Both the position numbers and the translations under genes were made by a program. Positions 1 to 13,084 of a stretch of 64,000 nt of DNA are shown here, one piece after another. Origin of the DNA: Turbatrix aceti (Eukaryota > Nematoda > Chromadorea > Rhabditida > Panagrolaimidae); NCBI GenBank assembly GCA_963969345.1, contig OZ017769.1:2485600-2549599 (forward strand). Direction: 5' to 3'. Every line of letters starts with the position of its first letter. The first letter of the stretch is position 1. The notes beneath the pieces were generated by a model that was not told the DNA's origin, searched no databases, and was given only the letters and a program-made list of their open reading frames with translations.

Positions 1-2255
1 CGAGCCGCAGAGCTGGTCCCGGACCTTGTCTGTGTCATCGGGGTGGATCAGGTCGTAGATGCTGCGGTGGATCCAGTCTTCCTAAAATTGTGCATAAAAT
101 TTTGACTAAATCAGATATTTATCGACAAAAAAAGCATTTTTTTGTCAAAAACTCGGCTTATGGTACGCCTCAAAATTTTTTGCTCAATTCCAGTCAAAAT
201 AAAAATAAAACGAAAAAATATCGTAATAATTCTGAAAAAAACAACCAAAAGCTGTAGAAATACCATAATTGGCAGAAAAATTTAGGCCAAAAGTCCAAAC
301 AAAAAAGGTAACGAAAACAGAAATAATGACAGTAACAAAATAACAAAAAGTAACATTCAAAAATTTTGATCGATCGTAACTTACGATTATTATGTTATTA
401 CTGTACTTTTGTACAAATTTTTAAATCATTACTTTTTCGTCGTCTTACAACGACTTTTTAAGCAAAAGTACTACATTCTTCGTTTTGATGTTTTCTCGTC
501 CAAAAAATACACGTTTTGTTACTTTTTGGCTGTTTTCAATTTTTCGATCATGTTCAGTCCCCGTTCCCAAACCAACCTGACACAAATTGAGCACCGGCAT
601 GATGGAATCCGACACGTAGAGCACCCTTCCACTATCGCAGCTCACAACAAACAAAAATCCATTTGCAGCCTCGAGAATCAGATGCTTCAATTCCTGATCC
701 GTCAAAAACGTGGGCTTGAAAGCCGCCGGATCAACCGGATGTCCATTATTCGATGCGTCCCGGATGCTTTTCATGTGGCTGACAGCCATGCGGAGGATCG
801 TCAGCTTGTCCGGCTTCCTGCCGAGTGCCGCGCATTGTGGAACCATTTCTGCGAGTTCGCTGATGTAGTGTGTCATCTTGTTTCGACGTCTCCGCTCGAT
901 TTCCGAGTGATTCTCCCGCGCGTAGCGTTCTTTCGTATCCGATCCCCCCGCGCCACCGTTTCCCGACGACACGGACGAGACACCGGATGTCGACATCTGA
1001 TGCAGGCTGCCCGGGGCCCCGATGGACTGGTACATGCCGGTGGAGGTCAGTTGACTGGCCTGGTTTAGGTCAAAGTGAATGCCCATCTGAGCGTCCATGT
1101 TGCCGAGATCCATTCTGGCGTATTTCGACGGAGTTACGTCATCGATTGATCTGCAAAAAAATTTGAATTTTGTTGTTTACGATTTCTGTGTGGGATACAG
1201 TATGCGTAAGTAATTTCTTGTAATTTTGCAAGTCTAATTAGCAGAAAAATGCTTTGAGAATACAAATGAGCGGTAATTTTTGCAGAGTCTGGGGAAAGAT
1301 GGAATTTGAGATCGTGAGTTGAATTTTTATTAGGCCAGACAACGGGTAACGGTAGAAAACTGGGCAACTGCTTTTTAGGCTAGTTTTTCCGCTGTCCGGT
1401 CCCGGCACGAAAGTTTCGCTAGTTTTTTATCCTGCCTCAAAAATCGATGTGATGCAACTTGTGAATTCAATATCCTCCCGGGGGACAAAAAAATGTATAC
1501 GTATGAAATCGTATCCATTTGATCTGCTATGTTACGGGTAACCTGCGTTTTGGATTGGTTAGTTGTAGTCAAAGAATCAAAAACTCAGAAAACGAGAGAA
1601 AAAAAATTGTTGTACATTTTGTCTTCTTCTTCTTCTCCTTCTCCACCGGTGCCTGCATCGAATCCGGGGTTGAGCAAACAATTGACGAGGGAAGCCAAAC
1701 GAAACGAAAACGACGACTCACCCTGGCAAATGCGCGCGCGAGATCTCCATCCCATTTCTGTGGTCAACCCACTTCGCACGCTTACGCAACGACAAACAAG
1801 CATATTTTTCTCCATATTCTTATTTTTCTTTGCGGTGACGAAGCGGGGTGCATCTTCACCTCCTTTTTGGTTCGTTGACCCGATCCATAAATGATGATCC
1901 ATGTCAGTAGGCCGGGAAAAAGGGAAAAAACATTGAAAACAACCCAGAAAAACAATTCAATTTTCCTAGAGCAAAACGAACGTAAGCCACAGAAAAACTG
2001 TTCCGCGCAGCCCAGGTGACCTGTCCCCGCGCAGGCCACCTTCTACAAACAATTACGCATCCGAGAACGAAAAAAAGGAAGCCTCAAACATCAAAAACGT
2101 GTTTTTAATGTTCCCAGAAAAAGATTAGCAATTTTAAACCTTTTCCCCATTTTTTTGACGTCAACTCACAGTCCAAGCTGATGTCGCCAGGGATCGATGT
2201 ACAATCCTCCGTTGAGGTCTTCCATGCTGCCGTTTCCGCCGGAGGCCATGTCCAT
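1..2255 (-). CDS. aha-1: ARNT/AHA-1-like bHLH-PAS transcription factor, 3' part missing
   Basis: Class II bHLH-PAS partner protein (ARNT/Tango/AHA-1 family), expected to dimerise in the nucleus with factors such as AHR, HIF or SIM homologues. Exons fitted: 2255-2170, 1150-577 and 81-1 (continues off the window), with phases 2 and 0. The modelled start is ATG 2255; the frame stays open upstream to an acceptor-like AG near 2315, so an earlier exon is possible. Residues about 30-42 contain PSKYARM, as remembered from nematode AHA-1. The basic region and HLH lie at about 106-158 ([16 protein letters not shown], then [17 protein letters not shown]). PAS-A starts near 176 and runs into the edge exon (HPDD). 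Between KYARM and the basic region lies a Gly/Ser/Met-rich linker of about 60 residues, longer than I recall for AHA-1. The PAS-B and C-terminal parts are outside the window. Confidence 0.93.
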
Positions 2256-2315
2256 CTCGGCTGGAGACCACGAATCTGTTGGTCTTTGCACGATTGAAGA
2301 TAACTGGAGAAGATT

Positions 2316-3766
2316 AGCGCGGTGCAAAAAATTGTTGGTTGTTGTTTAAAGGGGAGAAAAAGGACACCGCGTGGTCTGCGTGCTGCTATCAGCGCCGCGT
2401 GTGGAATTGCACGCCGCCGTGGAGCTAGATAATATATAAAATGAGCAGATGAATGAATGTGTCGTCACACACACACAACGCTGCTGCTGCTGCTAGCTAG
2501 CAACCGGTAGAGATACAAAAAACAGCCCAGTATTGGGAGTGTTTTTCGCTGCAAGACAAAAAATATCGTAAAATCAAAATAACTTCAAAAAAACTGGGGT
2601 AAATTGATCGTAAATGGCACGCTGCGCGCGGCACGTACAAAAAAAAACAAAAAAGTACACGTCGGTTGGCTCCAGCATTTGTTGTACACGCAATCTTACC
2701 GCCCCTGGGCCTGCGTGCACACGCATCCTAAATAGTACCCGACCGACAAAGTTCAAGTTCACGTGATAAAACAAACGCGCGTACAAGCGACGTTCAGTCG
2801 ACTTTTTTTTAGATTTAAAACTGGATAAAGACAGCCTATGCCCTGTACAATCTTATAATCTACAATTTACACCGCCAGCCAGCTGCCAGGATGAATGCCA
2901 CCGGGCGGTTTGCACTCCTCGCTCCTCTCTTCGCCCGGCTGCGAAGAAGTGTAGATAAGTGGTACGACGCGTCTCGTCTCTCGTCTTCCGTGGGGCGACG
3001 ACGAACGAACGACAAACCGCACCGCGCCGTCGTCCGGGGTCAACGACGGACGCGGACGTTGGATGCTGCCTCTCGACGCATCCATCCATCCGTCCGTCGC
3101 CCAGGCGCGTCCGTCAAAAAAGAAAGTCTGTCAGTTCTCGCCCCCCTCCGAGTTGACACACTTTCTTCCTATTCGCTTGGATTTTGTATCGCTCGCGTGT
3201 GGCGGCAAAACAAACGCAACGCACATACACGCAGGCAGGAGGCCTGGGTTTTGTTTGCGAGTTGTTCGTACGCAAGCAAGCGGCCAGCTGCTGTGCTGTG
3301 CGTAGGACAAGTTTTGGTGGTGGGTGCTCCTTGATGAACAGGGAGGAAGGAGGGGGGAGGTTTGGGGTGGAATCATTCATTTCTCGAGGGGTAGGAGGTA
3401 CAAAAAAAGTTGCCAGGCATGTTTCGGTTTCATGACTGGTTTTTTTACGTTTTTTCCTCCCTGGGATCGTAAAAATTGGCCAAAAAGTATAATTATGGCT
3501 CAAAAGTTGTCTGACACGTTCCTAAAATCATCCTGATATTGGGAAAGTGCCAGGTAAAATTTCAAAGCCTATTTTCAACTTTTTACGATACAAAGAGTAA
3601 AAACTGATAAAATTACCTTTTTTACGGTATAACTGGTCGTAATGAAGTACGTTTGTATAACTGGGAAGTAAAAGTCTCCTGCAGGGTAGGCAGAATACAA
3701 AAAAAGGACACTGCCTGCCGTATCCATCTGTTACGGTTAACCAGCCCCCTACTGTCGTCATCATCA
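2316..3766. other. Gene-free upstream region of the ARNT-like gene
   Basis: No convincing coding exon on either strand. It contains a short CA run followed by CTG repeats (about 2467-2496) and a GC-richer patch at 2880-3330. Overlapping open frames in that patch lack domains and splice logic. It probably carries the promoter and 5' UTR of the ARNT-like gene. Confidence 0.5.
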
Positions 3767-4075
3767 TTAACTGTGCTCTCCTCCTGGCAAGACAGACACA
3801 GACACCAGGGCAGCCATCGCATCGCCGACTGGCACATGGCAGTCCATTTGCGATTCGTACCAAGTGGCCGGTCTGCACTGGCACTGGGCTTGTTGACCTC
3901 GAGTCGGCATTGCGTGACTCTCGACAATTACGGAGTCTCCACTGTCGCTCTCGAAACAGTCCCGTCCCGTCGCGCAAGATTGTGTCTGCCCGGCATGAGG
4001 AACCAAATAAACAAGAAAATAAAATAAAACAAAATTAGGAATATTGTACACTGCCCGGATAAAAACCAGTGCCAT
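3767..4075 (-). CDS. Possible small secreted Cys-rich protein
   Basis: Open frame of 102 codons starting 97 bp downstream of the rps-20 stop on the same strand. Not a recognised family. Residues 1-29 look like a signal peptide (hydrophobic run FVLFYFLVYLV, then HAG). The mature part has spaced cysteines (QSCATGRDC, QCQCRP, MDCHV) reminiscent of small EB- or EGF-like nematode secreted proteins, and GC-rich codon use like the neighbouring exons. An acceptor-like CCGGGCAG lies inside the signal-peptide region, so the hydrophobic part could instead be intron and the exon part of a longer gene. A chance ORF is also possible. The spacing to rps-20 would fit a downstream operon gene, but no trans-splice acceptor is obvious directly before the ATG. 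Confidence 0.3.
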   Translation of the reverse strand: MALVFIRAVYNIPNFVLFYFLVYLVPHAGQTQSCATGRDCFESDSGDSVIVESHAMPTRGQQAQCQCRPATWYESQMDCHVPVGDAMAALVSVSVLPGGEHS

Positions 4076-4172
4076 CCTTTCTTATCCAAATAAAATTCAT
4101 ATTATTGATTTTTACTTGAATAACGAAAAAAAAATTGACAACAAACAAGTTGACCCTGATCCGAGCAGGAGC

Positions 4173-4578
4173 TTAGTCGGCAATGGTGACTTCGACGTCC
4201 ACTCCGGGTTCGATGGAGATGCTCGTAATCTTCTTGAGCATATCACGACCACTGTGGAGGTTGATGAGGCGTTTGTGAATGCGCATCTGGAAGCGATCCC
4301 AGGTCTTAGAGCCCTCACCGCAAGGAGTCTTGCGGGTGGTGATGCGAAGCGTCTTCGTCGGCATACGAACGGGACCCTTGACGACGAGCTGCTCTTCCTT
4401 GGCGCCACGGATGAGCTGTTCGCAGACCTTTTCGAGGGCGCGGACGTTCTGGGACGTCAGGGTGATACGAATGCGGTGTTCGTTGTCATCGACAGGTTTC
4501 TCATTCTTGTAAGCAGCCTAAAATAGGATATTGGGCATTATAAAATCGTCCAAAAATGTTTTGATAAAAACATACCAT
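4173..4578 (-). CDS. rps-20: 40S ribosomal protein uS10 (RPS20)
   Basis: Small ribosomal subunit protein uS10/S20, a component of the 40S head in the cytoplasm. The first coding exon is only the ATG (4578-4576). The intron is 4575-4518, and the second exon 4517-4173 completes 115 residues, close to the usual 117-119. Recognisable family segments are [48 protein letters not shown] and the C-terminal [10 protein letters not shown]. An intron immediately after the initiator codon is common in ribosomal protein genes. It is divergent from the proteasome gene at 5255, with about 680 bp between the two start codons. Confidence 0.97.
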
Positions 4579-6419
<1,841 letters not shown>

Positions 6420-6618
6420 TCAACAACCACGATATCGTAATCCATCGTAACCGCGTGATTCCCTCTCCGGTTTCATGCAAGACCCCAACGCTTCACGTGT
6501 GAGTGTCTTCTGATCGATCATCCATCTTTTTTCTCTTTTTCTCGTGTTTTTGTACGTAAATAATTACAAATAAGTTATTTTCCTTTCTTTTTTCTTTTTT
6601 ATGCTACAGAAAGGATGT

Positions 6619-9600
6619 TTACGCGAGCGTATCCCTCCGTCGAGTGAGTTTTCGAGGCTCACTGAATCGTCTCGCGAGGGCAATGACCTTTGGCGTTTTG
6701 TCGCTCTGACTCTGCACGACGGCGACGGCGACCGAAGGCGTCGGCATGATGCGAGTCGCCTGGGTCACGGCGACGGGGCCAAAGCTCGGCGGATGAGAGT
6801 GCCGGCCGAGGACGTGGCGGAAGAAGGACGTTCGAACGTCCGTGTTGAAGGCCAGGATGACGATGGCATTCGCGCAGCAGTGGATCGCGAGGAAGATCGT
6901 CATCGCGAAGAGGAAGGGTTCTTTGCCCGGAGGCAGAATGGCTGATAGGGCTCGGAATCCTACCCAGGTTACTGAAATATGAAAAATTTAGGTTTTAGAC
7001 TAAAAAATGCGATTTTAGGCTAAAATATACATTGAACAATTTTTTTGGTAAAAACGTAAGATTTTTACAAAAAAAATTCTTTTTTGGTACAAAAATTTAA
7101 AGCCAACGACAATGATCTTTTTTAGACCGAAAAAAATTTTTAAAGCAAAAAATTTAATTTTTGGCAAAAATAAATAAATTTTCAATTCAGAAAATTTCGG
7201 ACCAAAAAATGTTATTTATCCAAACTAAAATCTTACAAAAAAATAAATATTTAGGCCAAAAAAGGTGATTTCAGGCAAAAAGAAAAAAGGACTTTTTTGG
7301 TAAAAAATGTAATTCGATTTTTGATCACAGACTGATTTTTTAATAATACAAAAAAGGGATTATGTGTCAAAAAAATTTTACTTTAGGCAAAAAAAATTTC
7401 GCGCAAAAAAAATTTTGATAAAAAAAAGAATTTTTTGAGACTGGAAAAAAATTTTGAGGTTCGCAAAATTTTGGAAACTTGATTTTTATGCCCAAAAAAA
7501 ACTAAAGAAAAAACTCACTGATACAGCAAACAGTGCAGAACGCAAACTGAAAAGCATGCCTGAGCTCCTGGCTCCTCCGAGTCTGTTGAACAGACTTGAT
7601 GATCAGGTTGGATGCCCTCCGATTGGATAGCCTAACATGGCTGCAGATGAGCGCATAACACGCAGCAGCGATGATCGAACAAACAATGTTTGACGGAATG
7701 TCAACATAATAATTGGCGTAGTTGAAACCACTATCCAGGAAGCTGTACGCGTAGTTTTTGTATGAGAGGTAAATGCTGAAAAGAAAAAAAAAACTTTTTG
7801 AACTGTGACCCAAAATTCAAATATAAATAGGATTTTTTTAGGGTGTTTTGGTTTTTGGTTGATTTTTACCCCAGCAGGTACTTTGAGCCAATAAAGACTC
7901 CACTCTCTCTGCCCTTCGAGACAACGGCTGGCTGCGCCGGCGCGAAGAGCAAATAGAACGTTCTGGTACGTGCACAATGGCACAAACAAAACAATTTGGG
8001 TTACGTCATTGAATTTTCCGTGGTCAATTGTTAATTTAGTCAAATTTGGGTTTTTTCTTGGAAAAATGTATCATTTTTGACGGTATTCAAAAAAAACAAA
8101 AAAAAACGGAAGTACCAAAGCAGAGAACGGTCACACTACACCTGATCTTTTTGTGGTCTGGCACTCATTCAACAGATCAGAAGACACTTGTTGCGCAATT
8201 ACAGTATTAACATTCAGCTGCAAAACAAGTGTTCACTACGATGACTTTTTGCATAATAAATAAACAAGCAAATGACGGATCAAAAACACAGTAAAAACCA
8301 TACATAACAATCAACATTGAAACAAAAAAAACAAGGTCATCGTAAAATGTTTACTGATTTACGGTATCAAAAAGTCAAAAATATTACGGCAAAAAAAGTT
8401 ACTCAATCGACGCAAAATTACATTACTCGAAGTAATACTTGAAGTACCGTAAACTTGTTATACAAATGCGCGTGCACGTTCTGTGGTCTTCAAACGAAAA
8501 TTGATAACGCGTTTGTTCTTTTTTTGCGTTTTTTCTTGTTTTTATGCGTTTTTTCTTATTTTTTGCGCTTTTCTTCTTTTATTTTTTTTGCGATCTATAA
8601 ATAGGTAGCTTAACGATGTCTAATTGAACTAATAAGCCGCACTGCATGGATTTAACTTGCAGGCGAAAATTAATTTATAATTTCTTTTATTTTTGTTTTT
8701 TTTCGAAGTACCGTCCGTAATCGTAATCTGCTTCCGGTCATTCACCAGGTAAAAAGTAATAGGATCCTTATTCCTTATCTTCGTCACATGTTGACACATA
8801 GTTTTTACGACCCTTAAAATTTTTTAAGGATCATTTTTTTGAACAAAAAAATGTGTATGCTTGATCATTGACCCGAAAATGCATGCATGCAATACTTGAA
8901 ATTTACGCAAGCGCTACCGTGTACACTTGTGTTAAATGATCAAAAATTCGCTGATTTAGTATTCAAAAACACGGCACAAGCATGTGCATCGACACCCTTT
9001 CTAGGCCTAGGCCTAGGATTCTTCCCTAACCTCCCCCAGCACCTCAGAAAAAAACAAAGCAAAACAAAACTGCGAACGTGCGTTTTTGGATACGAAGAGC
9101 GAGCAAGCAAGCGTGCTCGCATCTCGATGATGCCTCTCTCATCACCGTGATGTGTGAATTTTTGATTGAAATTTTTTTTTAACACTTGTGAATGCCAAAC
9201 GAATATGTACTAGCACTCCCCCAGGCGAGGGGGGATGTGATGAATGCTCAAGGGCTTCCGTAATGTGGATTAATAAATTTTGAACAACCAAAAAAATTAT
9301 TTTTTTCTTTTTTTTTCAAAAAAGAAGGGAAAAGGAAGGAAAACAACTTACGAGCAACACGGGAAGTAATAATCTGCTAGCCAAACCGTACCAAAGCCCG
9401 CCACCAACGCGATGAATGTCGCCGTGATCGTACGCTTTCGCGAAAGAGCGGCTGCGTTTGAAGGAAATACTATTACTATTGTTCTGTAATATTTGTGTTT
9501 TGTTATTTTTTTCGAAAAAAGTTGTTTTTAATTTTAAGATTTTGAAGTTTTCTATCAAGACCAATGCATTCAAAATTCTACGGACAACGATATTATAATT

Positions 9601-10422
9601 TATCAAAGATGCCGTAAACTATACAAGGTTTTCACCCAAGACCACAACTTCAAAATTCTACGTGCAAAAATACCGTAACGAAAATTGGATCTATCGTAAA
9701 CTTTTCAACAATGATTTCAATTTTTTTTCAAAATTCTACATGCAACGATGCCGTAATTTGCATAAAAATTTAAAAAAGGTTACAAAATTTTAGGTTCAAA
9801 ACCAATAGTTCAAATTTCTACGTGCCAAACATGAGTCTCGCAAAATAGTCTTTTCGTCCTTCATGTCACCTTTAAATGAATATTTTGTTGCCCCAAGGCA
9901 TAATGGCATAATTACTCGTCATTACACCCCACCACCCGTGTTTGCTGATGCAAAAGCAACTTATCGACAAAGTCAACTATTTTGGGGTTGTTTTTGTACC
10001 CGAACACAAAGAACGAACAAAACTTACCGATTGATAGACGTCAGATCCTGCATGTATAAATCAAAAGTCCAGAACCCGTGAAAGATGAATCCCATAAGCT
10101 TTGTCACTTCATGTTCCTTGGGAAAGAATAGAAATTCCTGTATAATGCAGCTCGGTCCCAGGTAGAGTGCGTAGAGTGCCATTTGTATGCAGTTGCCGAG
10201 CATGTTGCTGAACGCAAGGATGTATACCGTGCTGAATTTCCCCGACAGATGTCTGCCGCGCCAGAGTGCGAGTAGTACGACGATGTTGAGGATGCACGAC
10301 GTCCCGCAGAGGACCGTAAGCGATGAGCCGAGCACGATCGACAGCGGGGTCGGGGCCATGATTTGTTCTTCTCGTGAACCGATGCTTGAGGTCGTCTGGT
10401 GTGCCGTCGAAGGCGCCTGCAA
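6619..10422 (-). CDS. Srx-like seven-transmembrane chemoreceptor, copy A
   Basis: Predicted nematode serpentine receptor, probably an Srx-type chemosensory GPCR in sensory cilia (family by pattern, not by search). Exons: 10422-10028, 9483-9352, 7775-7519 and 6971-6619. Phases chain correctly to 378 residues; an internal Met at 10359 is an alternative start. TM1-TM3 are in exon 1 (LNIVVLLALW, then TSINR before the splice). TM4 with a PCC after it is in exon 2, TM5 and a basic third loop (QTRRSQELRHAFQFA) in exon 3, and TM6-TM7 plus a Ser/Pro/Arg tail of about 65 residues in exon 4. Exon 2 is exactly 132 nt with the same phases as in the divergent neighbour at 13085, so the two are paralogues. 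Introns 2 and 3 are long A/T-rich sequence. The start choice is the least certain part. Confidence 0.82.
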
Positions 10423-13084
10423 TGCTCAATGGAGGGAGCACTGCGATGGCACGGTCTCGCGCTGCCTTGACGTGCCACGCCCCTTTTTTTTTAAAGAGGT
10501 TAAGGTTACCCTCACCCTCAACCTCTCTTTTACTCTTGCTCTTGGCACTAGTAAAAGAGTAGTAATGACCGTTGATTAGTGGCTAAAGATCTCGCTCGGT
10601 TGTGCCGGAAAGACGTCCGTCGTTGACGTGCTGGCTCGGCTCACGGCCGGTCGGTGGGTCTCGATTTGTGTGCTTTCGACAAACAAATAAGCCGGCTACC
10701 ACCACGTGGCCTTGCACAATGACCACCTCCGGTTCTGGCAGAGCATAGGGGGGCTTAGGCTATTTTTGTTGTTGTCGAAATTGGGGATGCTATTCAGCAA
10801 GAGAGAGAGAGAGGGATTACCTTGGAGAATCTCAGACGACAGAAAAACAAACGTCTGTTTGTTTGCAGGACTGAGCGAATGGAGGGCGGAATTTATAAAA
10901 ATCGCATATGCACCCGAGCCCGGGCACTCACTCGAGAGTTAGTATGTAGTAGCTGTGACGGCATATCTTTTGCAATTTACGAATGTACCACGTGGTACAT
11001 GCCGTTCGAACTCGCTAAAAACGACTGACACCCCCTGCTGGCACTTGAATTGCCGGAACCTCCCCATCCGAGTCCCAAAACATTAAAAACAAGGGAAAAA
11101 GAGTTCAATGACCGCCGATTGGACAGAAAAACGGATGCAAATGGCAACAGAATTGACACTAAGTGTTTTGCTGGTCCGTTGCACGTTTGCAACTGGACGG
11201 TATGGGTAGCTAAGTGACATGCTCCGACTGGTTGTTGTGCTTTTTTTCTTGCTCCATGCAACCGTAAAAAATAACACATATGGTATGTGTGCTATAAAAA
11301 AAAAGAAAGACAATAAAGTCGACAAGTCATTTGGTGAATTGAAATTCTATTTTGGATTTGCACGTAAACAAGTTTGAAGGATTGGGGGCATGCCAAGAGG
11401 GTTCATGAATCATGCTGATCGTTGGCATTGGTGATCAGGAATCGACATATTGCATGAAAGATACGGGATTGTTTTTTAGATTTTTAAAATTTCGGATATT
11501 CATAATTACTGTGATCAGGAACCAAAACGGATCTTAGAAGACCGCCCGTTTTCGTCCAATACTTTAGGTGCCAAAAAACACAAAAAAAATTTTTTTTAAA
11601 TATTTTTTGGGCAATCGGCCCACGGATCAAAATTTGAAACATTTTTTAAATCCTGGTTATGATGAAAAAAAAAACAAGTTGTAAATTTGTCACGTACACA
11701 CTTGGGTACATAACAAGTTGGCACGGCACTCCGAACTGTTTATTTGCTCATCCGTTCATTCATTGGCTGGATTACGTGTGACATTTTTTATTTTTATAAC
11801 ACAAAATAATAAATGATGCAAAAACTTTGCCAAATGTTTGTTTTTCCATTATTTTTGTTCAAATAATCTGCAGATGTTTATTTTTGTTCTGCAATATGGC
11901 GATTAAAATGCCATAGAAAAAGTAAAATGAATTCTACCGTAATCGCACCCGTCCAGTGTTTTCTAGTGCTAAGGTTAGGAACCGTAACCGACCGGATACC
12001 CAAACCGATTTTGGTTCCGGTTCGAATATTCAAGCTTTTCGGTTTCGGTTTTCGGTTTGGTTGTCCGAAAGTTTTTCGGTATTGACAGTAACTATTCTCT
12101 ACCGTATAACTTGTTTACAGTACGTGGACCAATGAAAAAAATATGTAATTGAAACAACAGAAAATTACGATCATGTTTGTCAGCAAAATACAGTTCCTTG
12201 TTTCATGTGTTTTATCACTCTGATGACATACATACGTGTCCGTGTCCGTGTGGCACAACATTCATCATGCCAAACAAAAATAATGAAAACTGTTGCATTG
12301 GCGTTCCAGTAAAAAATTTAGGATATGCAAATAGTATATTTTATTTGTTCTTTTTTCGCAGTGTTTTTGTTTTTTAGTTGGCATCTGATATATGAGTGCA
12401 TGCTTTTTTCTACGTAAAACAAAGGCAGAGAACGGTGAATCACCAAATTGTGATTTTCAAGGTTTTTGGTTGACCAATTTTTGGAAAGTCACGTTTTGAG
12501 CAAAAATGGTCCGAGTTCAGAAAATTTTACACTTCAATGAAACTTTTGCCGCTGGTTTTCAAATTTAAAAAAATATCTATCTCAAAAAGATTGTAAAAAA
12601 AGTTGCAACATTAAAAAAAAAAGAACTTTTCTATTGTATTTTTTTATTTTTTACCGTAATTTGAAAATTTTGAAAACATCAATAAACTGTTTTATTGAAA
12701 AAATTATAATTAAAAAATTTGCGAAAGTTATTAAAAAAAATTGTTCTACAAAAATTAAATTAGGACGCGCCCTTTTTTTAAACTTCAGTAATCCCACGGA
12801 CATCCGTTTTCGCCAAAGTTTAACAGAACAACGATATCTAAAAAAAGCTGGCACACTTTCATACTTTCTTCTGCCTTCGGACGAACGTGCCCGTCCCCCT
12901 TCCCCAACTGGTACCGTAGCTTACCGGCCGGTCGTTTTGCCACACGTCAAACAGCCTCGATGGTACGCACGCATCTTCGCTCGACTTTAATGGCCGACTT
13001 CCGTACAACAAAAAAAAGATACTTGCCTTAACGACGTCGTACCCCTTAGGCTGTGCCGCAGTTGTCTCGATCCATGCTGCCGAG
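10423..13084. other. Intergenic region between the divergent srx-like genes
   Basis: 2.66 kb without a supportable exon. There is a TATA-like TATAAAA at 10894-10900 on the plus strand, but the nearest plus-strand gene starts at 13085, so its relevance is unclear. About 11995-12100 holds a degenerate CGGTTTCGGTTTTCGG inverted-repeat patch. Any shared chemosensory promoter elements would be here. Confidence 0.45.
11945..12110. repeat. Degenerate CCGGTTCGG/TTCGGTTT repeat, MITE-like
   Basis: Repeated and inverted units of GGTTCGG/ACCGAAC type (ACCGTAACCGACCGG, GGTTCCGGTTCG, TTTCGGTTTTCGG) concentrated in about 160 bp. The composition resembles the hAT-like MITEs at 17414 and 25934, but I find no intact ends or target-site duplication. 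Confidence 0.4.

Noticed and set aside
2853..3536. Cluster of ORFs on both strands upstream of the ARNT-like gene
   Set aside because: GC-rich sequence without stops in several frames; no domain, signal peptide or consistent splice sites.
9000..9020. CCTAGGCCTAGGCCTAGG palindromic run
   Set aside because: Simple tandem palindrome of 18 bp without context; not enough for a functional claim.
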